Shown here: one piece after another, positions 8,903 through 16,517 of the stretch
Layout: every line of letters begins with the position of its first letter
Numbering within the stretch: position 1 is the stretch's first letter
Origin: Phyllobacterium brassicacearum
GTDB taxonomy: Bacteria; Pseudomonadota; Alphaproteobacteria; Rhizobiales; Rhizobiaceae
Assembly (NCBI RefSeq): GCF_003010955.1
Contig: NZ_PGGO01000004.1
Span: 1-64,000 of the forward strand
DNA: 64,000 bases
Direction: 5' to 3'
Made by a program: the position numbers and the translations under genes
Notes under the pieces: model-generated
Seen by the model: the letters and a program-made list of their open reading frames with translations, nothing else
Told to the model about the DNA's origin: nothing
Database searches by the model: none

Positions 8903-10870
8903 TCAAAAACCCTTACCCGACCGTCCCGAGGGTATTCCGAACCCTTCGATCAGCGCTTCGGTTGCCTGCGCATTGCGAATATCGTTCTGAATATCGAGCA
9001 GCCGGTTGAGATTTTCGTCGGTGGCTTCAGTAGCCAGGGCGGTTTCAGCAACTTTCAGCTCTTTATGTAGTGTGCCTGCACGCTGATGCAAGTGAACGGC
9101 CTGCCTCAATGCTTCCAACGCATCCTCTTCCGCCGCTTCTGCTGTCGCTGTCCACATGCGGGCGCGCCGTACCAGCGCCTCCAGAGCTTCGATGAGCGCG
9201 CCATGGCTGGTTTCGACCATTGCCTTGCGCATCTCGGCGCCGGTTGCGACGTGATGCTCTGCCAAGGCGTTGAGCATCGCTGCATGAAAGCGCTTAAGGT
9301 CGGGATGGCTGAACTCCAGCCGCACGACCGTTTCAAAATCTTCCTCGATCAGACGAGGATGGTTGAACAAGGTCATGAGGATTGCGGTCTCGCGCAGCGG
9401 TGGTGCGGCTGATGTTGTCTTTACCAACACCGAACGCGCCAGACTGTCCGAAACAGCCAGACGGCCATTGGCCGCGCCCCTGCCCCGCTGTCCATATCCA
9501 TTCTGCTGGCCGAAGCCATTCTGATTATGGCCACGCGGACCGGAATTGCGCCTGTCATTACCGCGCTGGCCCGACCTGAAAAACTGCTGGATGCGATCAC
9601 GTACATCCTGAGCATAGTGACGGCGCACATTCTCGTCGCCAATCAGCGCCGTCATCTGTTTCAGCCGCGCTTCAAGTTCGGCGCGTCGCTCAGGCGTATC
9701 GAAGACACCGCCGCTCGTCTCACGCGCCCAAAGCATATCGGCCAGCGGACGTGCATCGTCGAGCACCGCTTGGAAAGCCTGCGGCCCGGATGATTTGACG
9801 AGATCGTCGGGATCCTTGCCCTCCGGCAGCACTGCAAAACGCAAGGAGCGCCCGGGCTTCAGTGCAGGCAGTGCTAGATCTATCGCACGATGTGCCGCCT
9901 TGATGCCGGCATTGTCACCATCGAAACAAAGGATAGGCTCGGGTGACATGCGCCAAAGAAGATCGAGCTGATCTTCGGTCAGCGCCGTCCCCAGTGGCGC
10001 AACAGCCTGGGCAAAGCCCGCCTGGGCCAGAGCAATCACATCCATATAGCCTTCGACGGCAATCACCGCCTTTGCTTGCTGCCCGCCTTGAGGCTGCGCG
10101 GCTTTTCTGGCACGCAAAGCATTGTAGAGAACCTTGCCTTTGTGGAAGAGCTCCGTCTCGTTGGAGTTCATGTATTTCGCGATTGCGTTGGGCGCCAGCG
10201 CCCGGCCGCCAAAGGCGATGATGCGGCCGCGCAAGTCCTCGATCGGGAACATGATACGATCGCGGAAGCGATCAAAGGAAACCGGCTTGTCATCACCATA
10301 GACCACGAGCCCGCAGGCCTCGATCTGCTCCTTCGTGGCACCCTTCAGGGCTAGGTGTTCTTTCAACGCATTGCGGCTCTCGGGAGCATAGCCCAAACGA
10401 TAAGAATGTTGCGTCGCCGCGCTCAAGCCGCGGTCGCGCAGATAGGCACGTGCTTTCGCGCCGCCCGCCGCCTGCAATTGTTCCTCGAAGAACTTGGTCG
10501 CCATCTCCATGACATCGTAGAGCGTTGCACGCTTCGCCTCCCGTATTTCCATCTCGGCATCGCGCGCAGGCATGGGCACGCCGGCCATGTCGGCCACACG
10601 TTGCACTGCCTCCGGAAAGCTCAGTCCTTCGAGTTCCGTCAGGAAACGGAAATGATCGCCAGTAACGCCGCAGCCAAAGCAGTGATAGCGGCCCTTGCGG
10701 TCCTCACAATGGAAGCTTGGCGATTTCTCTCCATGAAACGGGCAACACGCCCAAAAATCACCCTTGGGCGCATTTGTCTTTTTCCGGTCGAAAGAAACAC
10801 GCGTTCCGATCACACTGGAGATCGGTACACGCTCCCTGATCTCATCGAGGAAGGACGGCGGAAATCGCAT
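8903..10870 (-). CDS. dnaG: DNA primase DnaG
   Basis: A 655-residue primase that makes RNA primers for lagging-strand replication together with DnaB. The N-terminal zinc finger is clear (CPFHGEKSPSFH then YHCFGCG) near residues 40-66. The RNA polymerase core with TOPRIM signature follows (VEGYMDVIAL and FDGDNAGIKAA). A Gly/Asn/Arg-rich linker (RGNDRRNSGPRGHNQ) leads to the C-terminal helicase-binding domain. Length is normal for rhizobia. It is the first gene of the dnaG-rpoD pair; the usual upstream partner, the GatB/YqeY gene, is 5 kb away here because unrelated genes lie between. Confidence 0.97.
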   Translation of the reverse strand: MRFPPSFLDEIRERVPISSVIGTRVSFDRKKTNAPKGDFWACCPFHGEKSPSFHCEDRKGRYHCFGCGVTGDHFRFLTELEGLSFPEAVQRVADMAGVPMPARDAEMEIREAKRATLYDVMEMATKFFEEQLQAAGGAKARAYLRDRGLSAATQHSYRLGYAPESRNALKEHLALKGATKEQIEACGLVVYGDDKPVSFDRFRDRIMFPIEDLRGRIIAFGGRALAPNAIAKYMNSNETELFHKGKVLYNALRARKAAQPQGGQQAKAVIAVEGYMDVIALAQAGFAQAVAPLGTALTEDQLDLLWRMSPEPILCFDGDNAGIKAAHRAIDLALPALKPGRSLRFAVLPEGKDPDDLVKSSGPQAFQAVLDDARPLADMLWARETSGGVFDTPERRAELEARLKQMTALIGDENVRRHYAQDVRDRIQQFFRSGQRGNDRRNSGPRGHNQNGFGQQNGYGQRGRGAANGRLAVSDSLARSVLVKTTSAAPPLRETAILMTLFNHPRLIEEDFETVVRLEFSHPDLKRFHAAMLNALAEHHVATGAEMRKAMVETSHGALIEALEALVRRARMWTATAEAAEEDALEALRQAVHLHQRAGTLHKELKVAETALATEATDENLNRLLDIQNDIRNAQATEALIEGFGIPSGRSGKGF

Positions 10871-11064
10871 GCTGCTCTTCGTGCTTCAAATGGACGGGTT
10901 CTAAAAGCCGGATTGTTTGACAACCTGAAGATCGCGTTTTCAGGTCTGACTCATACTGCAACAAATAGGAGCTGGGCGGAAGGGCCGCAAGGCATTCGTC
11001 CCCCGCTCATTACCGGTATCGTTCATGAGAACCGTGATTTTTGCCCAGCAGACAAGTCACAAAG

Positions 11065-11106
11065 TTATCCACTTAAATCTGTCATAAAACTGTTACATTT
11101 TGTCAA
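11065..11106 (+). promoter_or_regulatory. PHO-box-like direct repeats upstream of the Na/Pi cotransporter
   Basis: CTGTCAT (11079-11085), AAAA, then CTGTTAC (11090-11096) reproduce the PhoB box layout of two 7-base repeats 11 bp apart. A third related half, TTGTCAA, sits at 11100-11106. The site is about 80 bases upstream of the transporter start. An isolated DnaA-box-like TTATCCAC at 11065-11072 is probably chance. The remainder of the 10871-11186 gap shows no gene and should hold the dnaG promoter on the other strand. Confidence 0.6.
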
Positions 11107-11186
11107 ATGCGACACCTTTTTTCTTAGCCGGAACATATTTTTTTCTCTTTCTGAACGATATGTTATCTTAATCTGCTGCAACTAAA

Positions 11187-12908
11187 ATGCACAAATTGCA
11201 TTACCATATTGTCGAACTGATCAGGATTGTCTTCAAAGTGAACGGCTCGGAAATTTTGTTGCATCTAGCGGGCGCTGTGGCGCTCCTGTTGTGGGCAACT
11301 CGCATGGTGCGTACCGGCGTCGAGCGCGCTTATGGTGAGCGCATGCGCCAGAGCCTGCGCGGCGTCCTGCATAACCCGGTCCTCGCCGTGCTCTGGGGCT
11401 TGATGCTATCGATCGCGTTGCAGAGTTCGACGGCTGTGAGCCTTCTCGTCGGTTCCTTTGTCGGATCCGGAATTGTCAGCGGCATTGCCGGCCTAATGGC
11501 CGTGCGCGGTGCTGAAGTTGGATCGGCCCTTGTCGTCAAAATCCTGAGCTTTGATCTTACCCTGCTGGTGCCGCTCTGCCTCGTTGCCGGCACAGCCATC
11601 TTCATGTCGACAGAACGCAGCAACTGGCGTCAGGCGGGGCGTATCCTTGTCGGCATCGGCCTTTTGATACTTTCCCTCGAAATGACCGGCCAGGCGACCG
11701 AGCCGTTGCGCAACAGCGAACTGTTGCCGGTCATCGTTGGTTATCTCGATACGGATCCGGTTACGGCCTTCCTGCTTGCGGCAGTGATGACGTGGCTGTT
11801 CCATTCCAGTATCGCCGCCGTCCTGTTGCTGGTCACTTTTGCGTCCCGCGGGCTGATTCAACCGGAGCTCGGGATCGTGATGATTTTCGGCGTCAATCTT
11901 GGCTCGTCCTTCATCGCCCCAATCTTGACCCGCAATGCTGCCCCGCAGACGCGTATAGTGCCAATGGGCAATCTCCTGATGCGTGGCGCGGGTTCCGTGG
12001 TGATCCTGATCCTCTATCTGACATTCAAGCCATCGGTAGCTTTTCTTGGCGCTGCACCGGCAGACCAAGTGATCAACGGTCATATCCTCTTCAACATCCT
12101 CATCCTTGTTGCCGGTGTCCCGCTTTCCGCTCTCGTTCTCAAGGCTACCAAGGCCATCGTTACTCTCAACACTCCAGCGCAGCGACCGCCATCATTGGAC
12201 CACGAGGAACTCAGCGCTCTGGACGAAACCGTTCTCGACACGCCGAGCCTGGCGCTGGCAAACGCGACACGCGAGACCGTGGCGGTTTGCGAAACGGTAG
12301 AGATCATGTTGCGGCGGATCATCGAACTGTATGAGCACGCAGAGCAGGACCGCATTGACGAATTGTCGGCTCTTGACGACAAGGTCGATCGCAAACATGC
12401 CGCTATCAAGCTTTATCTCGCCAAGCTGACAACGAGGTCGCTGACGAATTTTGAAGTCGCGCGTGCCCGGGAATTGCTCGGCGCGTGCGTCAAGCTCGAA
12501 CAGGTCGGCGATATTATTGTTCGCAACATGCTGGCGCTGGTGCAGAAAAAGATGGACCGTAATCTCAAATTCACGGACGAAGGCTGGCTGGAGCTCAGCA
12601 ATTTTCATGCAAAAGTGCTGAGCAATGCGCGTATGGCGTTTAACGTCCTCGTTTCACGCGATCGCGAAACGGCACACCAGCTGGTCCTGGAGAAAGATCA
12701 TCTGCGCGACCTTGAAAGCCAGAGCAGCGACCGGCATTTCACCCGATTGCGCGAAGGAACCACTCGCAGTCTGGAAACAAGCTCCATTCACCTTGATACG
12801 ATCCGAGATCTGAAGCAGGTTAATTCGCTGCTTGCCGCAATGGCTTATCCTGTGCTCGAAGAACAGGGCCTTCTGAACACAACACGTTTGCGTACATTGC
12901 ACAGCTGA
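11187..12908 (+). CDS. Na/Pi cotransporter family protein with C-terminal PhoU-like domain
   Basis: A 573-residue membrane protein. The N-terminal half contains about eight membrane helices with the two inverted family repeats, each carrying a Q/H-SS-T/I-A signature (ALQSSTAVSLLVG and LFHSSIAAVLLLV). The C-terminal 230 residues are helical and PhoU-like (DDKVDRKHAAIKLYLAKL, VKLEQVGDIIVRNM). Members import phosphate or regulate it. A PHO-box-like site lies upstream, which fits phosphate control. The start is uncertain: the ATG at 11187 has no obvious ribosome site, and a GTG at 11238 is possible. Confidence 0.88.
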   Translation: MHKLHYHIVELIRIVFKVNGSEILLHLAGAVALLLWATRMVRTGVERAYGERMRQSLRGVLHNPVLAVLWGLMLSIALQSSTAVSLLVGSFVGSGIVSGIAGLMAVRGAEVGSALVVKILSFDLTLLVPLCLVAGTAIFMSTERSNWRQAGRILVGIGLLILSLEMTGQATEPLRNSELLPVIVGYLDTDPVTAFLLAAVMTWLFHSSIAAVLLLVTFASRGLIQPELGIVMIFGVNLGSSFIAPILTRNAAPQTRIVPMGNLLMRGAGSVVILILYLTFKPSVAFLGAAPADQVINGHILFNILILVAGVPLSALVLKATKAIVTLNTPAQRPPSLDHEELSALDETVLDTPSLALANATRETVAVCETVEIMLRRIIELYEHAEQDRIDELSALDDKVDRKHAAIKLYLAKLTTRSLTNFEVARARELLGACVKLEQVGDIIVRNMLALVQKKMDRNLKFTDEGWLELSNFHAKVLSNARMAFNVLVSRDRETAHQLVLEKDHLRDLESQSSDRHFTRLREGTTRSLETSSIHLDTIRDLKQVNSLLAAMAYPVLEEQGLLNTTRLRTLHS

Positions 12909-12928
12909 TCGTTTAAAGTAGCAATGAA

Positions 12929-13093
12929 CTAATAGTCGCGGTGGATGTGGGTGTTAGACCCGATGAATGCCCCCATGGCGCTGCCGATAAGCAGTCCGAG
13001 GAGTATATTGCCCATCATCGCACCACCGATGCCCGCACCAACAGACAACCCGGCCAGTATCCCAATAATGGTAGACCATCTTTGTTCTTTCAT
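12929..13093 (-). CDS. Small glycine-zipper membrane protein
   Basis: A 54-residue protein: short basic start MKEQRW, then two hydrophobic segments rich in Gly (GILAGLSVGAGIGGAMMG, LLGLLIGSAMGAFIG), then a polar tail with two His. It resembles glycine-zipper membrane peptides. GGAGGCGAT lies 5 bases upstream of the ATG at 13093, a strong ribosome site, and the longer frame to 13297 has none. Convergent with the Na/Pi gene. Function unknown. Confidence 0.6.
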   Translation of the reverse strand: MKEQRWSTIIGILAGLSVGAGIGGAMMGNILLGLLIGSAMGAFIGSNTHIHRDY

Positions 13094-13316
13094 TATCGCC
13101 TCCATTCCTGTCAACAAAGAACGCGGATGTAGCGCGCAAGTTCCATATCCCGCGGCACTGGTATAAATTTCGACAGCGCGTACATCGAAGCCAGGCTCAC
13201 AGCATCTCCTCGCCGCAGCCGGATACCATCCGGGCCAAACACGTCTATGATGTCTCGGGATTTTCGGATCACCATTATCAGCAAGGTGGTTGCACAATAG
13301 CTATGGGGACAGGTCC

Positions 13317-13853
13317 ATGCCGAATGTAGACGAAGTAAAACAGGGCTTGTGGGGAGCCGAGCGCAAGCTGCTGCATCATTTAAGGGATGTTCGCCGGCGG
13401 GAGCGTCAAAAGAAGCCTTCCGACCGCGAGAGCGAACTTACGCGTGGACAGAAAATCGCGGACCTGGTGGCAGCAACGATGGGGTCCTGGTCGTTCATCA
13501 TTATCCAGTCGACGATCTTGTTCGTCTGGATCGTGCTGAATGTTACAGCCTACGTGCGTGAATGGGATCCCTATCCATTCATACTCCTCAATCTCGCTCT
13601 GTCATTTCAGGCCGCATACGCGGCGCCGTTTATCATGATGAGCCAGAACCGCCAGCAGGACATAGATCGCAAGGAGGCGGAGAATGATTACCGCATCAAC
13701 ATCAAGGCAGAGCTTGAGATCGAACTGTTGCATGAAAAGATCGAACTTCTTCACCAGAAGATAGACCAGCTTCGCGAAAAGGAAGTGGTGTCACTCACCG
13801 AAGCGGTCCAGGAACTGTCAGATCCAAAACGGCCGCCAGAAAAGGCTGACTGA
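13317..13853 (+). CDS. DUF1003 membrane protein
   Basis: A 178-residue protein of the DUF1003 family. The diagnostic block spans GSWSFIIIQSTILFVWIVLN, YPFILLNLALSFQAAYAAPFIMMSQNRQ and DRKEAENDYRINIKAELEI, giving two membrane helices followed by a charged coiled coil (ELLHEKIELLHQKIDQLREK). The ATG at 13317 follows GGGGACAGG. The downstream neighbour, on the other strand, is a small-RNA candidate whose terminator ends about 8 bases past this stop. The family has no known biochemical role. Confidence 0.85.
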   Translation: MPNVDEVKQGLWGAERKLLHHLRDVRRRERQKKPSDRESELTRGQKIADLVAATMGSWSFIIIQSTILFVWIVLNVTAYVREWDPYPFILLNLALSFQAAYAAPFIMMSQNRQQDIDRKEAENDYRINIKAELEIELLHEKIELLHQKIDQLREKEVVSLTEAVQELSDPKRPPEKAD

Positions 13854-13860
13854 CCCCAAG

Positions 13861-13985
13861 AACGAAAAAGGACCGCTGCGGGAGGAGGTGCAGCGGTCCT
13901 GATTGTAAATGTACCGCGGGAGGAGGTGCAGTACATTCGATGTTGGGGTATCTGGGAGGAGAAGAACCCAACGACCCCAGAATAG
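13861..13985 (-). ncRNA. Anti-Shine-Dalgarno hairpin RNA (cuckoo/alpha-r14, NfeR1-like)
   Basis: Read on the minus strand this is three consecutive hairpins. The middle (13908-13937) and last (13870-13899) have 10-bp stems with the identical 10-base loop ACCTCCTCCC. The first (13942-13972) carries CTCCTCCC in its loop. The last stem is perfect (GGACCGCTGC/GCAGCGGTCC) and is followed by TTTTTCGTT, so it doubles as terminator. The RNA would be about 120 nt. The known rhizobial alpha-r14 (NfeR1) and cuckoo RNA families have this architecture of CCUCCUCCC loops that base-pair with ribosome-binding sites. The 5' end is approximate. A TTGCATA/TATGCAA palindrome just upstream may be its control site. 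Confidence 0.85.
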
Positions 13986-14011
13986 TACAGCACAAAAAAA
14001 TGGCAACTTTC

Positions 14012-14037
14012 AATTTTGCATAATAGCTATGCAAATT
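14012..14037. promoter_or_regulatory. Palindrome upstream of the small RNA
   Basis: TTGCATA and TATGCAA arms flank AATAGC-like centre sequence, extended by A/T matches on each side. The site is about 30-50 bases upstream of the predicted small RNA 5' end on the minus strand, and 50 bases past the lrp stop. It could bind a dimeric regulator; which one is unknown. Confidence 0.4.
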
Positions 14038-14088
14038 GTCGCATTGACCAAATTTGCATGGCGGCTCGCAGAAGTCCGATGCTCCGAC

Positions 14089-14550
14089 TCACGAGAGCGG
14101 CAATTCTGACGTCTGCTTTACCGTCTGACTCGGAACGTCCGTCTTGACGTTCTGCACCCCCTTGATCCGGCTCAAATGCTCTGACTGGAAGCGGCGATAG
14201 TCGTGTATATCGGCAGCTACCACACGGACCATGGCGTCGCAGTCACCAAGCATCAGATAACATTCGAGCACCTGAGGCAGCTTGGCCACCTCGGCTGCAA
14301 AATGTTCTATCGTGTCCTCGTCCTGCGCCTTCAGCCAGATGCGCGTGAAGAATGTCAGGCCCTTGCCGATCTTCGCAGGGTTGAGCACCGCGACATAGCG
14401 GTCAATCACGCCGGCATCTTCCAAGAGTTTTACACGCCTTAGACAGGGTGACGCTGAAAGCCCCACTGCCTTGGCAAGCTCATTGTTGGGCATCCGGCCG
14501 TCGCGTTGAAGTGCCCGAAGGATGCGCCTGTCAATATCATCCAGATTCAT
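14089..14550 (-). CDS. Lrp/AsnC-family transcriptional regulator
   Basis: A 153-residue regulator. The N-terminal helix-turn-helix is textbook (DDIDRRILRALQRDGRMPNNELAKAVGLS then PCLRRVKLLEDAGVI), followed by the RAM ligand-binding domain (ECYLMLGDCDAMVRVVAADI). It is divergent from azlCD with a 172-bp control region containing two inverted repeats, so it most probably controls that exporter in response to amino acids. Members act as dimers to octamers. The SD is weak but the start fits the family N-terminus. Confidence 0.92.
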   Translation of the reverse strand: MNLDDIDRRILRALQRDGRMPNNELAKAVGLSASPCLRRVKLLEDAGVIDRYVAVLNPAKIGKGLTFFTRIWLKAQDEDTIEHFAAEVAKLPQVLECYLMLGDCDAMVRVVAADIHDYRRFQSEHLSRIKGVQNVKTDVPSQTVKQTSELPLS

Positions 14551-14591
14551 TGGCGTATGATTCCAATATCTACCATAATTTAGATACTAAA

Positions 14592-14638
14592 TGCCAAATA
14601 TTGGCAAAAACCAAGAATATTCGCAACCAAATTGCGAA
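14592..14638. promoter_or_regulatory. Two inverted repeats in the lrp-azlC intergenic region
   Basis: TGCCAA-ATA-TTGGCA (14592-14606) and TTCGCAA-CCAAA-TTGCGAA (14620-14638) are both perfect palindromic arms, 28 bp centre to centre apart. They lie between divergent lrp and azlC and are good candidates for Lrp-family binding sites. Binding is inferred. Confidence 0.5.
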
Positions 14639-14685
14639 CTAATTTACCTATGTTCCCATTCGACATCATCGACATCCGACAAATC

Positions 14686-14694
14686 GGGAGGAGG
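14686..14694 (+). other. GGGAGGAGG without a start codon in the azlC leader
   Basis: Nine bases identical to an extended Shine-Dalgarno sequence lie 28 bases upstream of the azlC ATG, too far to serve it, and no ATG, GTG or TTG occurs at SD distance. The sequence is exactly complementary to the CCTCCTCCC loops of the small RNA encoded 0.7 kb away. It may be a ribosome standby site or an RNA target. Confidence 0.35.
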
Positions 14695-14722
14695 CGGCCG
14701 CAAGGCGCGCCCAGGGAAAACT

Positions 14723-15463
14723 ATGAGCACGACGCAAACTTATCTGCCGCAACAGGCCGGCGAAAGAGCCAGTCCCGAGTTCTGGCGCGGAATTGTGTCT
14801 TGCACGCCAGTCCTGCTTGGCATCGTTCCGTATGCGCTTGTGCTCGGTGCTCAGGCGGCCGAGAAAGGACTGAGCGTCGTTGAAGTGCCGCTCATGACGG
14901 GGCTGAACTTTGCCGGCGGTTCGGAGTTCGCCGCGATACAGCTATGGACCTCTCCCCCGCACATCCTGCTCATTGTCGCCATCACCTTTCTGGTAAACAG
15001 TCGCCATCTGCTCATGGGAGCAGCCCTCGCGCCATTCCTGCCCCAGCTGCCCAAACGCAAGGCGCTGCCGGCCCTCTTCTTCATGTGCGACGAAAGTTGG
15101 GCGCTCGGCCTGGCGGATAGCAAGAAGCGCGCCTCGGCCGGCAGGTACCCGGCATTCAGCCTGCCATATTATCTGGGAGCCGCACTCCCCTTCTATCTCA
15201 CGTGGGTAGTCTTCACGACCCTTGGCGCCGTATTTGGCCCGGTGCTCGGCAACGTCGAGCCCTATGGCTTCGACATGGCGTTTCCGGCTGTGTTCCTGGT
15301 GCTGCTCCGGGGCATGTGGAAAGGTATGGCCCGTGCACGCCCCTGGATCGTCAGCCTTGCCGTTGCGGCGCTGACCTACCTTCTCATTCCCGGAGCCTGG
15401 TATGTCGCCGCTGGCGCACTCTCCGGGCTCGTTTCAGCCTACATACTGTCAGGTGACACATGA
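14723..15463 (+). CDS. azlC: AzlC-family branched-chain amino acid exporter, large subunit
   Basis: A 246-residue membrane protein of the AzlC family. Recognisable parts are FWRGIVSCTPVLLGIVPYALVLG, GLNFAGGSEFAAIQLW and VNSRHLLMGAALAPFL. It pairs with the AzlD subunit, with which it overlaps by four bases (ATGA), to export branched-chain amino acids. The ATG at 14723 has AGGGA upstream and gives the family length. The divergent Lrp-type gene is its likely regulator. The exact substrate is not shown by sequence. Confidence 0.9.
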   Translation: MSTTQTYLPQQAGERASPEFWRGIVSCTPVLLGIVPYALVLGAQAAEKGLSVVEVPLMTGLNFAGGSEFAAIQLWTSPPHILLIVAITFLVNSRHLLMGAALAPFLPQLPKRKALPALFFMCDESWALGLADSKKRASAGRYPAFSLPYYLGAALPFYLTWVVFTTLGAVFGPVLGNVEPYGFDMAFPAVFLVLLRGMWKGMARARPWIVSLAVAALTYLLIPGAWYVAAGALSGLVSAYILSGDT

Positions 15464-15759
15464 GTGATACAGCAACTCTTCTCACCATCGTCCTTATGGC
15501 AAGTGCCACCTATCTCACACGCATTGGGGGCTACCTCGTGCTGCGCAATCGCACGCTCAGCCCGCGCGCGGCTGCGGTCATGGAAGCCGCACCGGGATGT
15601 GTCCTGATCTCTGTGATCGCACCGAACTTCGTTTCCGACAACCCGGCCGACCTCCTTGCTCTTGCAATCACGTTCCTCGCGGCAACGCGCCTCTCCATGC
15701 TGCCGACCGTTCTGATCGGGATCGCTTCAGCGGGTCTCCTGCGGCATCTGATCGGGTAG
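15460..15759 (+). CDS. azlD: AzlD-family branched-chain amino acid exporter, small subunit
   Basis: A 99-residue protein with three to four hydrophobic segments and the family motifs TYLTRIGGYLVLRN and MEAAPGCVLISVIAPNF. Its ATG overlaps the azlC stop, which implies translational coupling. It ends 15 bases from the convergent GatB/YqeY gene. Confidence 0.9.
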   Translation: MSDTATLLTIVLMASATYLTRIGGYLVLRNRTLSPRAAAVMEAAPGCVLISVIAPNFVSDNPADLLALAITFLAATRLSMLPTVLIGIASAGLLRHLIG

Positions 15760-15774
15760 GGCGTACTCCCTGCT

Positions 15775-16224
15775 TTACTGCAAAAGCTCTTTCACGATGC
15801 TGCTCGCGCGGCTGAAATCCATCTGGCCGGCATATCTGTCCTTCAGCATGTTCATGGTTTTACCCATGTCGCGCGGGCCGGCGGCGCCGATTTCATCGAT
15901 GACGCCTTTGGCAGCCTGACGTATCTCTGCTTCGGTGAGCTGCTTCGGCATGAAGTCGCGAATGATCTCGATTTCCGCACGCTCCTGTTCGGCGAGCTCA
16001 AGGCGATTGCCTTCCTCGTAGAGCTTGGCTGACTCCTCACGCTGCTTGATCATCTTAGCGAGAATCGAACTGATCTCGTCACTCGTTGCCGGATCCTTGC
16101 CCGTGCCACGATTGAGGATGTCGCGATCTTTGATGGCGGCCATAATTAGGCGCAGTGTTGGGACGCGGCCCTTGTCCTGTGCTTTGATAGCTGTGTTCAA
16201 TGCCCCGGCGATTGTATCGCGCAT
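15775..16224 (-). CDS. GatB/YqeY domain protein
   Basis: A 149-residue protein of the YqeY family, related to the tail domain of the amidotransferase GatB that contacts tRNA. Motifs are LNTAIKAQDKGRVPTLRLIMAAIKDRD, MIKQREESAKLYEEGNR, EIEIIRDFMPKQLTE and DMGKTMNMLKDRYAGQMD. The ATG at 16224 has AGGAGAACAA upstream. It is divergent from carA. In related genomes this gene usually precedes dnaG; here the two are separated by about 5 kb. Free-standing YqeY proteins have no proven role. Confidence 0.93.
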   Translation of the reverse strand: MRDTIAGALNTAIKAQDKGRVPTLRLIMAAIKDRDILNRGTGKDPATSDEISSILAKMIKQREESAKLYEEGNRLELAEQERAEIEIIRDFMPKQLTEAEIRQAAKGVIDEIGAAGPRDMGKTMNMLKDRYAGQMDFSRASSIVKELLQ

Positions 16225-16517
16225 AACTTGTTCTCCTACTTTCGCGCACCCTAATGTTGACAGCTCACAAAGACAATCATCGCGAAATGCCAATTCTGGC
16301 AAGATTCCGCGAAGAGTGCTTGTGTCGCAATTGACCGGAGGTGCAGCTTTGTTTATGGCTTCAGTCTTAGCCAGACAAATTTCTATTGTTATGCGGTGAG
16401 GATCATCCAACACCGCGTTTAGCCACGTCATATGAAACGATGAACGACATCTTTCAATGTCGGGCGGACAGCAACAGACGACACACAACGATGCCAGCCA
16501 GAGCTTAAGGAAACCGC

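Noticed and set aside
11065-11072. DnaA-box-like TTATCCAC near dnaG
   Set aside because: A single 8-base match without clusters or an AT-rich unwinding region; not evidence for an origin.
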